Source of the DNA: Phyllobacterium sophorae
GTDB lineage: Bacteria > Pseudomonadota > Alphaproteobacteria > Rhizobiales > Rhizobiaceae
DNA length: 64,000 bases
Assembly (NCBI RefSeq): GCF_003010965.1
Contig: NZ_PGGM01000005.1
Location: 294,387 to 358,386, forward strand
Direction: 5' to 3'
Positions 17,912-27,699 of this stretch are shown here, piece by piece (position 1 is the first letter of the stretch; the number at the start of each line of letters is the position of its first letter). Below the pieces are notes generated by a model. That model ran no database searches. It was not told the DNA's origin and was given only the letters and a program-made list of their open reading frames with translations. The position numbers were made by a program, and so were the translations under genes.

Positions 17912-18598
17912 ATGGATTCGACCCCATTCAACAAATATGCCATGGCGTTTCTGGCAACCGTATTCGTCGTCATGACGGCAGGTATCCTCTCCGATTCTAT
18001 ATTTGACTCCCACGCGCCCGAAAAACCCGGTTTCATCATTCAGGCTGCTGAGGCCGGTGGTGAAGCTGAAGCTGGCGCCCCTGCCGCGGAAGCTGTGCCG
18101 ATCGCGACGCTCCTGGCCTCTGCCGACGCAACCCGAGGTGAAGCGGTTTTCAAGCGCTGCGCAGCCTGCCACACCGGCGATAAGGGCGGCGCGAACAAGG
18201 TTGGCCCCAACCTTTGGGATATCGTTGACCGCCCGATCGCTACCCATGCTGGTTTCAGCTATTCCGGCCCGATGAAGGATTTTTCCAAGGGCGGTCAGGA
18301 AAAGTGGACCTATGATCACCTCAACCACTTCCTGACCTCACCGAAGGGCTACATCAAGGGCACTGCCATGGGCTTTGCCGGCGACAAGAAGGACAATGAG
18401 CGCGCCGATCTGATCGCCTACCTGCGCACCCTCTCCGATAGCCCGAAGCCGCTTCCCGCCGCCGATGCAGCGCCGGCAGGCGACGCCGCCAAACCTGCTG
18501 ATGGTGCAGCCGCTCCAGCCGAGGGTGCTGCCCCTGCAGCCGAGAAGCCGGCCGAAGGTGCGGCACCTGCTGCAGAAAAGCCGGCGCCTGCCAACTAA
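17912..18598 (+). CDS. cycM: Membrane-anchored class I cytochrome c (CycM-like) with Ala/Pro-rich tail
   Basis: 228 residues. An uncleaved N-terminal anchor (residues ~8-28, [18 protein letters not shown]), an Ala/Glu linker, a haem site CAACH (residues ~89-93) and axial Met in [11 protein letters not shown]. This class carries electrons from the bc1 complex to cytochrome c oxidase at the periplasmic face. The last ~50 residues are an Ala/Pro/Lys/Glu tail with a repeated [11 protein letters not shown] unit, an extension beyond the usual ~180-residue family length. A strong terminator follows. Confidence 0.9.
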   Translation: MDSTPFNKYAMAFLATVFVVMTAGILSDSIFDSHAPEKPGFIIQAAEAGGEAEAGAPAAEAVPIATLLASADATRGEAVFKRCAACHTGDKGGANKVGPNLWDIVDRPIATHAGFSYSGPMKDFSKGGQEKWTYDHLNHFLTSPKGYIKGTAMGFAGDKKDNERADLIAYLRTLSDSPKPLPAADAAPAGDAAKPADGAAAPAEGAAPAAEKPAEGAAPAAEKPAPAN

Positions 18599-18615
18599 CC
18601 GCAATTGTCATGCTG

Positions 18616-18646
18616 CAAAAAGCCGGGCCAAGTGCCCGGTTTTTTT
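18616..18646 (+). terminator. Rho-independent terminator after the cytochrome c gene
   Basis: Stem CCGGGC/GCCCGG with a short loop, flanked by an A-run before and seven Ts after (18640-18646). Confidence 0.88.
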
Positions 18647-18738
18647 GTATCAATTACCCGTGTTTTTTTGGGGAAGGCCTGTTCTCTGCCGCATTTTCTC
18701 TTAGACTGCCCGTTGAAGAGAACCTGTGGAGACTTGAT

Positions 18739-20619
18739 TTGCGATTTCGCCCTTTCGTTGCCAGCCTCGCCTTCCTTACCATTGGCGCCATTGGCATTTG
18801 CCAGAATGCGCAAGCAGCACAACCCGAATGGCGGCATGCGACAAGTCTCCTCGGCGAACCAAAATACGGTGCCGGCTTCAAGCATTTTGATTATGTCAAT
18901 CCGGATGCGCCAAAAGGCGGAACGCTAAACCAGACCAGCGAGGGCAGTTTCGATAGCCTCAATCCCTACGTCGTACAAGGCACACCCGCCTCCGGATTGG
19001 GTGCATTGGGAGGTGGGCTGCTCTACGATACATTGATGAGCCAATCCCTTGATCAAGTTGGAACAAACTACCCGCTGATTGCTCAAACCCTCGCCTATCC
19101 CGACGACTTTTCTTGGGTCAAGTTCAAGCTTGATCCGGCCGCGAAATGGCATGACGGCCAGCCCATCACAGTCGATGACGTGATTTGGTCCTTCAATGTC
19201 TTGAAGGCGCAAAGCCCGCTTTACAACAAATATTATCATGATGTTGAAAAGGCCGAGAAAACCGGCGACGGCGAGGTAACCTTCACCTTTGCCAGCGGCG
19301 GCAACAGGGAACTGCCGAACATCATGGGCGATCTGGTCGTCCTGCCCAAGCATTGGTGGGAAGGGACCGACACCTCCGGCAGGAAGCGCGACATTGCCAA
19401 GCCGACAATGGAAATTCCGCTTGGATCCTCGGCCTACAAGATCGAGAGCGTAGCGCCCGGCAAGACGATTGTCTGGGGCCGTGTCGAAAACTATTGGGGC
19501 AAGGACCTTGCGGTCAATGTCGGCCGTAACAATTTCGGCCATATCCGCTATGAGTATTTTCGCGACCAGAATGCCTCTTGGGAGGCCTTCAAGAAGGGCG
19601 GCTTTGAGGACTATCGCGGCGAAGCGAGTATTGGCCGGTGGATGCGCGGATATGACTTTCCCGCGGTGGAGCGTGGCGATGTCATCAAGGCGATGTTTCC
19701 GCTCCGCTCATCGGGACGCATGCAAGGCTTTCTTATCAACACACGGCGCGACAAGTTCAAAGACCCCAAAGTACGCGAGGCCCTAAACTGGGCCTATGAC
19801 TTTGAAAGCATGAGCAAGAACCTGTTCTTCGGTCAATACAAACGCATAAACAGCTATTTTGCCGGTTCGGAATTGGCTTCAAGCGGCTTACCGGGCGGCA
19901 AAGAGCTGGAAATCCTGGAGACTGTAAAGGATGCAGTGCCTGCAGAGGTTTTCACCAAGGAATTCAAGTTACCCGTCTACGACACGCCGCAATCACAGCG
20001 GGATAATCTGCGCCATGCTGTTCAACTGCTGCGAGAGGCCGGTTACGACCAAAAGAACGGCAAGCTCGTTAATACAAAGACGGGGCAGCCGCTGACGATA
20101 GAGTTTCTGGCGGACGATCCCAATGATGAGCGCTTTATCGGCCCGTTCATGGCCAATCTCCGCAAGCTCGGCATCGAGGCGCAGATTCGCGTCGTGGACA
20201 GCGCACAATACACGGCGCGGCTCAACGATTTCGATTTTGATATTACCACGCCAAATGTCGTCATGTCCCAGACTCTGTCTCCGGGAAATGAGCAGCGGGA
20301 CTTCTGGAGCTCCGCCGCGGCGGACACGCCGGGAAGCCGCAACTATATGGGCATCAAGAATCCAGCAGTCGACAAGCTGGTCGACCGGGTTATCTTTGCC
20401 AAGGATCGCGATGAGCTCGTGGCCGCGACACATGCCCTCGACCGGGTACTGTTATGGAATTACTACGTGGTTCCGCAATGGTATGACGACCGGATAAAAA
20501 TTGCCTACTGGAACAAATTCGGCATGCCGGAAAAGCAACCCGAATATTCCGGCATCGATCCGTTTTCGTGGTGGATCGATTCCGCCAAAGAGCAGGCTCT
20601 GAAGGCGCGGACCGAATGA
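18739..20619 (+). CDS. yejA1: Family 5 oligopeptide-binding protein of the yej ABC transporter (first copy)
   Basis: 626 residues from TTG, with GGAGA six bases upstream; earlier ATGs fall in or before the terminator of the preceding gene. A signal peptide runs to about residue 27 (GICQNAQAAQ). The mature part is SBP family 5: KHFDYVNPDAPKGGTLNQ, then WHDGQPITVDDVIWSFNVLKA, and a C-terminal WWIDSAKEQAL. YejA-type proteins deliver peptides, including microcin C-like and antimicrobial peptides, to YejBEF; in Brucella, Salmonella and Sinorhizobium the system aids resistance to host peptides. It is coupled to the next gene by an ATGA overlap. Confidence 0.92.
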   Translation: MRFRPFVASLAFLTIGAIGICQNAQAAQPEWRHATSLLGEPKYGAGFKHFDYVNPDAPKGGTLNQTSEGSFDSLNPYVVQGTPASGLGALGGGLLYDTLMSQSLDQVGTNYPLIAQTLAYPDDFSWVKFKLDPAAKWHDGQPITVDDVIWSFNVLKAQSPLYNKYYHDVEKAEKTGDGEVTFTFASGGNRELPNIMGDLVVLPKHWWEGTDTSGRKRDIAKPTMEIPLGSSAYKIESVAPGKTIVWGRVENYWGKDLAVNVGRNNFGHIRYEYFRDQNASWEAFKKGGFEDYRGEASIGRWMRGYDFPAVERGDVIKAMFPLRSSGRMQGFLINTRRDKFKDPKVREALNWAYDFESMSKNLFFGQYKRINSYFAGSELASSGLPGGKELEILETVKDAVPAEVFTKEFKLPVYDTPQSQRDNLRHAVQLLREAGYDQKNGKLVNTKTGQPLTIEFLADDPNDERFIGPFMANLRKLGIEAQIRVVDSAQYTARLNDFDFDITTPNVVMSQTLSPGNEQRDFWSSAAADTPGSRNYMGIKNPAVDKLVDRVIFAKDRDELVAATHALDRVLLWNYYVVPQWYDDRIKIAYWNKFGMPEKQPEYSGIDPFSWWIDSAKEQALKARTE

Positions 20620-22487
20620 CACTTCTTAACCGCCGCGATGTCCTGAAGGTTTCCAGCGCGACGATCCTGACTGCAATGGCTCCTCGCCTGGCGCTGGCAG
20701 AAGTGGTGACGGGTGCCCCTTTGCACGGACTTTCGGCCTTTGGCGAGTTGAAATATCCTAAGGATTTCACGCATTTCGACTATGCCAATCCGGACGCGCC
20801 GAAGGGCGGCACATTTGCCTTCTCGCCGCCGAACTGGCTGTTCAACCAGTCGCCGCAAACCTTCAACACGCTCAACACCTTCTCGGCCAAGGGCGACGCA
20901 CCGCCGCGCATGGAACTATGTTACGATACGCTGATGGCTTCGGCGCTCGACGAGCCGGATTCCGTCTATGGGCTGGTGGCGGAGACCGTGACCGTCTCCG
21001 CCGACCGCAATTCGTTCACATTCAAATTGCGGCCGGAAGCAAGATTTCATGATGGTTCGCCCTTGACGGCGCATGATGTCGTCTTCAGCTTCCAGACGAT
21101 GCAAAAGAAGGGCCACCCCGAGCTTCTGCTGCTTCTCACGGAAATGAAGGAAATCGTCGCGGAAGACGATCACACCCTTCGCCTTACCTTCACCGGCAAG
21201 CACTCCGATCGCGCCATTCTCGACGTCGCCGCCAGCATGCCCATCCTGTCAAGGACGTGGTATGCGACCCGCGATTTCGATGCGTCGACGCTGGAGCCGC
21301 CGCTCGGCTCGGGCGCCTACCGCGTGGGCAGCATCTCCGCCGGTCAGGGCATCGAGTATGAGCGGGTTGTCGACGACTGGGCCAAAGACCTGCCTGTGCG
21401 GCGCGGGCTCAACCATTTCGACCGGATCAAGATTGATTTCTACCGCGACCGACAACCACAATTCGAAGCCTTCAAGAAGGGCGATATTTTCTGGCGTATG
21501 GAGCACACGGCCAAGACCTGGGCAACCGAGTATAATTTCCCCGCCATCCAGCAGAAGCGTGTGCTGAAACGCGAGTTCTCGGGCGAGAAACGTCCGCAAT
21601 TGCAGGCCTGGGCGGTCAACCAGCGCCGCGAGCATTTCCGCGACGCACGCGTACGCGAAGCCATATCACTGTGCTTCGACTTCCAATGGACACAGAAGAA
21701 CCTGTTCTACGGCATGTACGAGCAGTCCCAATCGCTGTTTGAACAATCCGATTTCCGCGCGACGGGCAAGCCCTCACCGGAAGAACTTGCGCTCATGGAG
21801 CCGTTTCGTGACCGGCTGCCGGAGTCCATTTTTGGAGAAGCGTTGATCCAGGCGCCCTCCGACGGCTCGGGACGCGATCGCAAGAATTTGCGGCGTGCGG
21901 TGGAACTCCTGACCGGGGCGGGTTTCAAGCGCAACGGCAATCGTTTCGTCGATGCGCAAGACAAGCCCCTCAATCTCGAAATGCTCATCCAGGCCGAGGT
22001 ATTCGCGCGCGTCTATTCGCCCTTCATCAACAACCTCCAGGCGATCGGCATCAATGCTTCATTGCGGCTTGTCGATCCTGCGCAATACCAGACCAGGCTG
22101 CAGGATTTCGATTTCGACATGGTTGGTATGGCCGTTCAACTTAGTGCGACTCCAACGCGAGAATCGCTTGAGTCGATATTCGGCTCGAGATCTGCATCCG
22201 CCCCCGGCTCCTACAACCTTCCCGGCATTGCCGATCCGGTCATCGATGCGCTCATTGCTAAAGTCAGTGACGCGCATTCGCGGGCCGAATTGATTTCGAT
22301 CATGCGTGTTCTTGATCGACTCTTGCGTATAAGACGCGACTGGATTCCAAATTGGTTCTCAGCGAATCACCTGGTCGCCTATTGGGACATGTTCGGCTTC
22401 AAGGAGCCAAAACCCGATTATGGCTTTCCGGTTGAGATACTCTGGTGGCTCGACGAAGCAAAGGCAAAGGCAATTGGTAAGGTTTGA
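20616..22487 (+). CDS. yejA2: Family 5 oligopeptide-binding protein of the yej ABC transporter (second copy)
   Basis: 623 residues, a paralogue of the preceding gene (shared THFDYANPDAPKGG, ARFHDGSPLTAHDVVFSF and C-terminal WWLDEAKAKA). Its N-terminus carries RRDVLKVSSATILTAMAPRLALA, a twin-arginine-like signal, unlike the plain Sec signal of its neighbour. Its ATG overlaps the yejA1 stop. Two binding proteins feeding one permease would widen the peptide range; this tandem layout is known in rhizobia. Confidence 0.92.
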   Translation: MTLLNRRDVLKVSSATILTAMAPRLALAEVVTGAPLHGLSAFGELKYPKDFTHFDYANPDAPKGGTFAFSPPNWLFNQSPQTFNTLNTFSAKGDAPPRMELCYDTLMASALDEPDSVYGLVAETVTVSADRNSFTFKLRPEARFHDGSPLTAHDVVFSFQTMQKKGHPELLLLLTEMKEIVAEDDHTLRLTFTGKHSDRAILDVAASMPILSRTWYATRDFDASTLEPPLGSGAYRVGSISAGQGIEYERVVDDWAKDLPVRRGLNHFDRIKIDFYRDRQPQFEAFKKGDIFWRMEHTAKTWATEYNFPAIQQKRVLKREFSGEKRPQLQAWAVNQRREHFRDARVREAISLCFDFQWTQKNLFYGMYEQSQSLFEQSDFRATGKPSPEELALMEPFRDRLPESIFGEALIQAPSDGSGRDRKNLRRAVELLTGAGFKRNGNRFVDAQDKPLNLEMLIQAEVFARVYSPFINNLQAIGINASLRLVDPAQYQTRLQDFDFDMVGMAVQLSATPTRESLESIFGSRSASAPGSYNLPGIADPVIDALIAKVSDAHSRAELISIMRVLDRLLRIRRDWIPNWFSANHLVAYWDMFGFKEPKPDYGFPVEILWWLDEAKAKAIGKV

Positions 22488-22517
22488 TATGATCGCGGCG
22501 TTGAGAGGGAACTCCTG

Positions 22518-23621
22518 ATGGGAGCCTATATCCTCCGTCGCCTGGCTTTGATGGTCCCGACACTTTTCGGGGTCTTGCTTGTCTGCTTCGTCATTGTGCA
22601 GTTCGTGCCCGGCGGACCTGTGGAGCGGATTATCGGTCAGATCACCGGCCAAGGGGGCAATGCCATGGATCGCATTGGCGGTGGCGGTGCCGATTTTGGT
22701 CAGAATCAGGATCAGATTGGTCTTGGTGAAGGCAATTCGAAATATCGCGGAGCGCAGGGGTTGGATCCGGCGTTCATCGCCAGCCTGGAAAAGCAGTTTG
22801 GACTGGATAAACCGCCGCTTCAGCGTTTCGGTCTGCTCGTCTGGAACTATGTTCGCTTTGATTTCGGCAAGAGTTATTTCCGAGACATCAGCGTCGTGCA
22901 GCTGATCAAGGAGAAGCTGCCCGTCTCCATATCGCTCGGCCTGTGGATGACATTGCTTTCCTACATGATTTCGATACCCCTTGGCATCCGCAAGGCCATC
23001 AGGGACGGATCGACCTTCGACATCTGGACCAGCGGGATCATCATCGTCGGCTATGCGATACCGGGCTTCCTGTTCGGCATCATGCTGATCGTCTTTTTCG
23101 CAGGCGGGTCATTCTTCGACTGGTTTCCCTTGCGTGGCCTGACCTCCAACAATTTTTCGCAGCTCTCGGTGTTCGGCAAGATCGTCGACTATGCCTGGCA
23201 CCTGGCTTTGCCGCTGACGGCCATGCTGCTTTCGGCCTTCGCCACGACAACGCTTCTCACCAAGAACTCGTTTCTCGATGAAATCCGCAAGCAGTACGTC
23301 ACCACGGCGCGTGCCAAGGGCCTGAGCGAGCGCAAGATCCTCTACGGCCACGTCTTCCGCAACGCGATGCTCATCGTCATATCCGGCTTTCCGAGCGCTT
23401 TCATCTCCATCTTCTTCACCGGCCAGCTCTTGATCGAGGCGATATTCTCGCTCGATGGGCTGGGGCTGCTCGGCTATGAATCGATCATCAATCGCGACTA
23501 CCCCGTGGTGATCGCCACGGTCTATATCTTTGCGCTTGTCGGCGTCGTCGTCAGCCTCCTGTCCGATCTTCTCTACACATGGATCGATCCGCGCATCGAT
23601 TTCGAGCGGAGGGACGTCTGA
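22518..23621 (+). CDS. yejB: ABC transporter permease YejB
   Basis: 367 residues of the DppB/OppB class. N-terminal helix in RRLALMVPTLFGVLLVCFVIVQ, then a Gly/Gln-rich periplasmic insert (residues ~40-75) typical of YejB, and the EAA cytoplasmic loop in YVTTARAKGLSERKILYGHVFRNA (~residues 258-281). About six membrane segments. It starts 30 bases after yejA2 and its TGA overlaps the next ATG by one base. Confidence 0.95.
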   Translation: MGAYILRRLALMVPTLFGVLLVCFVIVQFVPGGPVERIIGQITGQGGNAMDRIGGGGADFGQNQDQIGLGEGNSKYRGAQGLDPAFIASLEKQFGLDKPPLQRFGLLVWNYVRFDFGKSYFRDISVVQLIKEKLPVSISLGLWMTLLSYMISIPLGIRKAIRDGSTFDIWTSGIIIVGYAIPGFLFGIMLIVFFAGGSFFDWFPLRGLTSNNFSQLSVFGKIVDYAWHLALPLTAMLLSAFATTTLLTKNSFLDEIRKQYVTTARAKGLSERKILYGHVFRNAMLIVISGFPSAFISIFFTGQLLIEAIFSLDGLGLLGYESIINRDYPVVIATVYIFALVGVVVSLLSDLLYTWIDPRIDFERRDV

Positions 23622-24769
23622 TGACCGATATTGTTGGCGCGCAAACGACGCCCCGGGCCCTACCCGTCCGCCGTCCGCGACTGTCGCCGCTCAATGCGCG
23701 GCGCTGGCAGAATTTCAAGGCCAACCGGCGTGGCTGGTGGGCGCTATGGATTTTCCTTTTTCTGTTCGTTGCCTCGCTGTTTGCCGAATTCATCGCCAAT
23801 GACAAGCCGATCCTCGTATCCTACAAGGGTGAAATCCTCTATCCGGTCCTGGTCGATTACCCGGAGGAGAAGTTCGGCGGCTTCTATGCGGTTACCGATT
23901 ATCGCGACCCGGTGATCCAGGACGAGATCAACGCCAATGGCTGGGCGATCTGGCCGCCGGTCCGCTATTCCTACCGCACCGTCAACAATGAGCTGCCCGA
24001 TACAGCGCCATCAAAACCCTACTGGCTCTATACACCGGAAGAACGTTGTGCCCGCTATGCGCAAGGCGTCAACGATGCCAACTGCACCTTCGGCAACATG
24101 AACATTCTCGGCACCGACGACCAGGCGCGCGACGTCTTTGCCCGCGCGCTCTACGGTTTCCGCATCTCTGTCCTCTTTGGCCTGATCCTGACTGCGGCAT
24201 CCGCCGTCATCGGCGTCACCGCGGGCGCTTTGCAGGGGTATTTTGGCGGCTGGCTTGATCTCATCGCCCAGCGCTTCATCGAGATATGGTCCTCGGTTCC
24301 CACCCTTTACCTGCTGCTGATCATGGCTTCGATCCTTCCGCCGGGATTCTGGATTCTCCTTTGCATCATGCTGCTGTTTTCCTGGGTCAGTTTCGTCGGC
24401 ATTGTCCGCGCGGAATTCCTGCGGGCCCGCAACTTCGAGTATGTCAACGCCGCGCGAGCGCTCGGCGTGCGTGACCGGACGATCATGTTCCGGCATCTGC
24501 TGCCCAACGCCATGGTAACGACACTGACCTTTCTGCCCTTCATTCTCAATGGATCGATCACTACATTGACCTCGCTCGATTTTCTTGGCTTCGGCCTGCC
24601 GCCTGGCTCGCCATCGCTTGGCGAACTGCTGGCGCAGGGCAAGAACAATCTGCAGGCGCCCTGGCTCGGCCTCACGGGTTTCATCGTCATATCGCTGATG
24701 CTGTCGCTGCTGATATTTGTCGGCGAAGCGACGCGTGACGCATTCGATCCAAGGAAGGCCTTCAAATGA
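23621..24769 (+). CDS. yejE: ABC transporter permease YejE
   Basis: 382 residues of the DppC/OppC class. RRWQNFKANRRGWWALWIF marks the cytoplasmic start and first helix, followed by a large periplasmic segment with the YejE-type DEINANGWAIWPPVRYSY and DDQARDVFARALYGFRIS blocks; the EAA loop is YVNAARALGVRDRTIMFRHLLPNA. It pairs with YejB to form the channel. Start and stop overlap with both neighbours (TGATG, ATGA). Confidence 0.95.
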   Translation: MTDIVGAQTTPRALPVRRPRLSPLNARRWQNFKANRRGWWALWIFLFLFVASLFAEFIANDKPILVSYKGEILYPVLVDYPEEKFGGFYAVTDYRDPVIQDEINANGWAIWPPVRYSYRTVNNELPDTAPSKPYWLYTPEERCARYAQGVNDANCTFGNMNILGTDDQARDVFARALYGFRISVLFGLILTAASAVIGVTAGALQGYFGGWLDLIAQRFIEIWSSVPTLYLLLIMASILPPGFWILLCIMLLFSWVSFVGIVRAEFLRARNFEYVNAARALGVRDRTIMFRHLLPNAMVTTLTFLPFILNGSITTLTSLDFLGFGLPPGSPSLGELLAQGKNNLQAPWLGLTGFIVISLMLSLLIFVGEATRDAFDPRKAFK

Positions 24770-26394
24770 GTGCCCCCCTCCTCTCCGTCCGCGATCTTTC
24801 CGTTGCTTTCACGCAAGGCGGCCGCGACACGCTGGCCGTCGATGGCATTTCCTTCGACATTGCGCAGGGCGAGACCGTGGCGCTCGTTGGCGAATCCGGT
24901 TCCGGCAAATCGGTTTCTGCGCTGTCGATCCTGAAACTTCTGCCCTATCCGCCTGCTTCGCATCCGTCGGGGCAGATCCTGTTCAACGGCGAGGATCTGC
25001 TGGACAAGGACGAGACCGATCTGCGCCGTGTCCGCGGCAATGACATCACCATGATCTTCCAGGAGCCGATGACCTCTCTCAATCCGCTCCATACGATCGA
25101 AAAGCAGGTTGGCGAGGTGTTGAAGCTGCACCAGGGCATGGGCGACAAGGCGGCCCGCCAGCGGACGCTGGCATTGCTTGAGGAAGTCGGTATTCGCGAG
25201 CCGGAAAAGCGCATGGGCGCCTATCCGCACCAGCTCTCCGGCGGACAGCGGCAGCGCGTGATGATAGCCATGGCCCTTGCCAACAAGCCAAAGCTGCTGA
25301 TCGCCGACGAACCGACCACCGCGTTGGACGTGACAGTCCAGGCTCAGATCCTCAAGCTCCTCGCGGAACTCAAGGCCGCGCAGGGCATGTCGATGCTTTT
25401 CATTACCCATGATCTCGGCATCGTGCGCAAGATCGCAGACCGCGTTTGCGTTATGACCGGCGGCAAGATCGTCGAAACCGGCCCGACCAAGCAGATATTT
25501 GATAATCCGCAGCACGAATATACGCGGCATCTGCTGGCGGCAGAACCCAAGGGCAATCCTCCTTCGGCGGACCTGACGGCGGACCCGGTCATGCGCGGCG
25601 AACAGATCAAGGTTTGGTTCCCCATCAAACAGGGCTTCCTGCGCAAGACAGTCGATCACGTGAAGGCGGTAGACGGCATCGATGTCACCATCCGCGCCGG
25701 TCAGACACTCGGCGTCGTCGGTGAATCCGGTTCGGGCAAGACGACGCTCGGCCTTGCCCTGTCGCGGATGATCTCGTCGCAAGGCGTGATCCGCTTTGGG
25801 GAAAAGGACATCAATCAATATTCATTCAAGCAAATGCGTCCGCTCCGCCGCGAGTTGCAGATTGTCTTCCAGGATCCCTATGGCTCATTGTCGCCGCGCA
25901 TGTCGATCTCCGATATTGTTGCCGAAGGTTTGCAGGTGCATGAGCCCGCGCTTTCAGAGGGTGAGCGCGATGCACGTGTTGTCGCCGCGCTGAAGGAGGT
26001 CAATCTCGATCCGGAAAACCGTTTCCGCTATCCGCATGAATTTTCTGGCGGCCAGCGTCAGCGCATTGCGATTGCCCGCGCAATGGTGCTCAACCCGCGT
26101 TTCGTCATGCTGGACGAGCCGACATCGGCGCTCGACATGAGCGTTCAGGCGCAGGTGGTCGACCTTTTGCGCGCATTGCAGCAGAAGCACAATCTGGCGT
26201 ATCTTTTCATTAGCCACGACCTGAAAGTGGTCAAGGCGCTTGCTAACGACGTGCTGGTGATGCGCAATGGCAAGGCAGTGGAATATGGTCCGTCGGAGGA
26301 AATCTTCGCGCGGCCCAAGACCGACTATACAAAAGCCCTGATGGCTGCGGCCTTCAGGATAGAAACGGCCGAACAGGGAGCAGTTAGCGAATGA
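24766..26394 (+). CDS. yejF: Dual-domain ABC transporter ATP-binding protein YejF
   Basis: 542 residues with two complete nucleotide-binding domains. First: Walker [15 protein letters not shown] (~44), signature [15 protein letters not shown] (~153), Walker [15 protein letters not shown]. Second: Walker [15 protein letters not shown] (~323), signature [15 protein letters not shown], Walker [15 protein letters not shown]. Each domain is followed by an oligopeptide-transporter C-terminal segment. It drives YejBE-mediated import on the cytoplasmic side. Four-base overlaps on both sides. Confidence 0.95.
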   Translation: MSAPLLSVRDLSVAFTQGGRDTLAVDGISFDIAQGETVALVGESGSGKSVSALSILKLLPYPPASHPSGQILFNGEDLLDKDETDLRRVRGNDITMIFQEPMTSLNPLHTIEKQVGEVLKLHQGMGDKAARQRTLALLEEVGIREPEKRMGAYPHQLSGGQRQRVMIAMALANKPKLLIADEPTTALDVTVQAQILKLLAELKAAQGMSMLFITHDLGIVRKIADRVCVMTGGKIVETGPTKQIFDNPQHEYTRHLLAAEPKGNPPSADLTADPVMRGEQIKVWFPIKQGFLRKTVDHVKAVDGIDVTIRAGQTLGVVGESGSGKTTLGLALSRMISSQGVIRFGEKDINQYSFKQMRPLRRELQIVFQDPYGSLSPRMSISDIVAEGLQVHEPALSEGERDARVVAALKEVNLDPENRFRYPHEFSGGQRQRIAIARAMVLNPRFVMLDEPTSALDMSVQAQVVDLLRALQQKHNLAYLFISHDLKVVKALANDVLVMRNGKAVEYGPSEEIFARPKTDYTKALMAAAFRIETAEQGAVSE

Positions 26395-27350
26395 CGAGCG
26401 GTGCGAACGACAAGATTCTGTTGGCGGTTACGGGTTGGGATCCGGAAGTCTGGCAGACTGAGTTTGCCAAGGCTGCGCCCGGCCGCAAGCTCGTGCTTGA
26501 TGCCAACACGGACAAGGAGAAAATCCGTTACGCTCTCGTGTGGAAACAGCGTCAGGGATCGCTCGCAGGGCTACCCAATCTGGAAGTGATCTTTTCACTC
26601 GGCGCAGGCGTCGACCATGTCTTCCACGACCAGCAAATTCCTGATGTTCCAATCGTTCGCATCGTATCGCCAGATCTCACCATGCGCATGAGCGAGTATG
26701 TGGTCTGGCAGGTCCTCGATCATCAAAGGCTTGGATTGCGTTATCGCGAGCAGCAGCGCCAGCGCGTGTGGCGAGAGGATCGCCGCCAGCCCGCTGCCCA
26801 CGAGGTAACCGTTGGCATTCTCGGCCTTGGTGTGCTCGGGCGTGATGCTGCGCAGAAATTGCGCATGCTCGGCTTCAGGGTCAGCGGCTGGAGCCGGCGC
26901 CTGCAAACGATCGAAGGTGTCACCACCTATTTCGGCAAGGACGGCCTGCGGGATTTCCTCAAGGACGTGGATATCGTCGTCTGCCTGCTGCCGTTGACGC
27001 CGGACACCAAGGGAATTCTGTCCATGACGATGTTCGCGCAGATGAAAGCGGAGGGCCCGCTCGGTGCACCGACGCTCATCAATGCAGGTCGTGGCGGATT
27101 GCAGAATGAGCCCGATATTCTGGCAGCATTGGACCGCGGCATGCTGTCGGTGGTGACGCTCGACGTGTTCAACAAGGAGCCCCTGCCGAAGGATAGCCCG
27201 CTCTGGACACATCCGCAGGTCATGCTCACGCCGCATGCGGCGGCGAGTTCGAGCCCTCAGGCACTCGTTCCAGAAATCGTCGCGCAGATCGAATCCTATG
27301 AACGCGGCGAGCCGTTGAAAAACATCGTCGACAGGGCGGCACAATATTAG
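26391..27350 (+). CDS. ghrA: Glyoxylate/hydroxypyruvate reductase A-type 2-hydroxyacid dehydrogenase
   Basis: 319 residues. Rossmann motif VGILGLGVLGRDAAQKL (residues ~142-158), substrate-binding FSLGAGVDHVF, catalytic Arg in INAGRGGLQNEPDIL, and catalytic His in LTPHAAASSSP. This matches the GhrA subfamily, which reduces glyoxylate and hydroxypyruvate with NADPH. The ATG overlaps the yejF stop by four bases, so it is translated as the last gene of the yej operon. A metabolic link to peptide import is not obvious and is unexplained. Confidence 0.9.
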   Translation: MTSGANDKILLAVTGWDPEVWQTEFAKAAPGRKLVLDANTDKEKIRYALVWKQRQGSLAGLPNLEVIFSLGAGVDHVFHDQQIPDVPIVRIVSPDLTMRMSEYVVWQVLDHQRLGLRYREQQRQRVWREDRRQPAAHEVTVGILGLGVLGRDAAQKLRMLGFRVSGWSRRLQTIEGVTTYFGKDGLRDFLKDVDIVVCLLPLTPDTKGILSMTMFAQMKAEGPLGAPTLINAGRGGLQNEPDILAALDRGMLSVVTLDVFNKEPLPKDSPLWTHPQVMLTPHAAASSSPQALVPEIVAQIESYERGEPLKNIVDRAAQY

Positions 27351-27429
27351 CAGCGCAATTGAAGCAGTGCGTGCAACCCGAACCAGCGCTTGACCCATAA
27401 GAGCAATCAATTATGGTGCGGCCGTTAAG

Positions 27430-27618
27430 TGTTCTCAGGGCGGGGCGCAATTCCCCACCGGCGGTAATCACTGGATGCCCTCTCGGTGTCAGGTGCGAGC
27501 CCGCGAGCGCTTTCCAGCTACTGCGCCACATCCCCCTGGACGGGCCATGCGCCTGGAAAGGTCAGCAGATTTCGGTGCAATTCCGAAGCCGACGGTATAG
27601 TCCGGATGAAAGAGAACA
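27430..27618 (+). promoter_or_regulatory. FMN riboswitch (RFN element)
   Basis: The conserved helix P1 ends (TTCTCAGGGC at 27432 and AGAGAAC at 27611-27617) enclose GGGGCGCAATTCCCCACCGG and GCGGTAATC, then the variable arm, and GCCCGCGAGCG and CAGCAGATTTCGGTGCAATTCC further on: all the RFN core blocks are in order. A further stem, ACCGCC-GCAA-GGCGGT followed by CTTTG (27632-27651), sits between the aptamer and ribH and could be part of the expression platform. It should shut off the gene when FMN is plentiful. Confidence 0.95.
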
Positions 27619-27699
27619 ACTGAATGGCCGAACCGCCGCAAGGCGGTCTTTGCCACCTTTGGTTGTGCCCTGATTCACGTCCACTCGAAGGAGAAAGAC

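Noticed and set aside
24307..25818. 503-residue minus-strand frame opposite yejE/yejF
   Set aside because: Antisense to two genes with complete motifs; its sequence is Arg/Asp/Gln-rich noise typical of a shadow frame.
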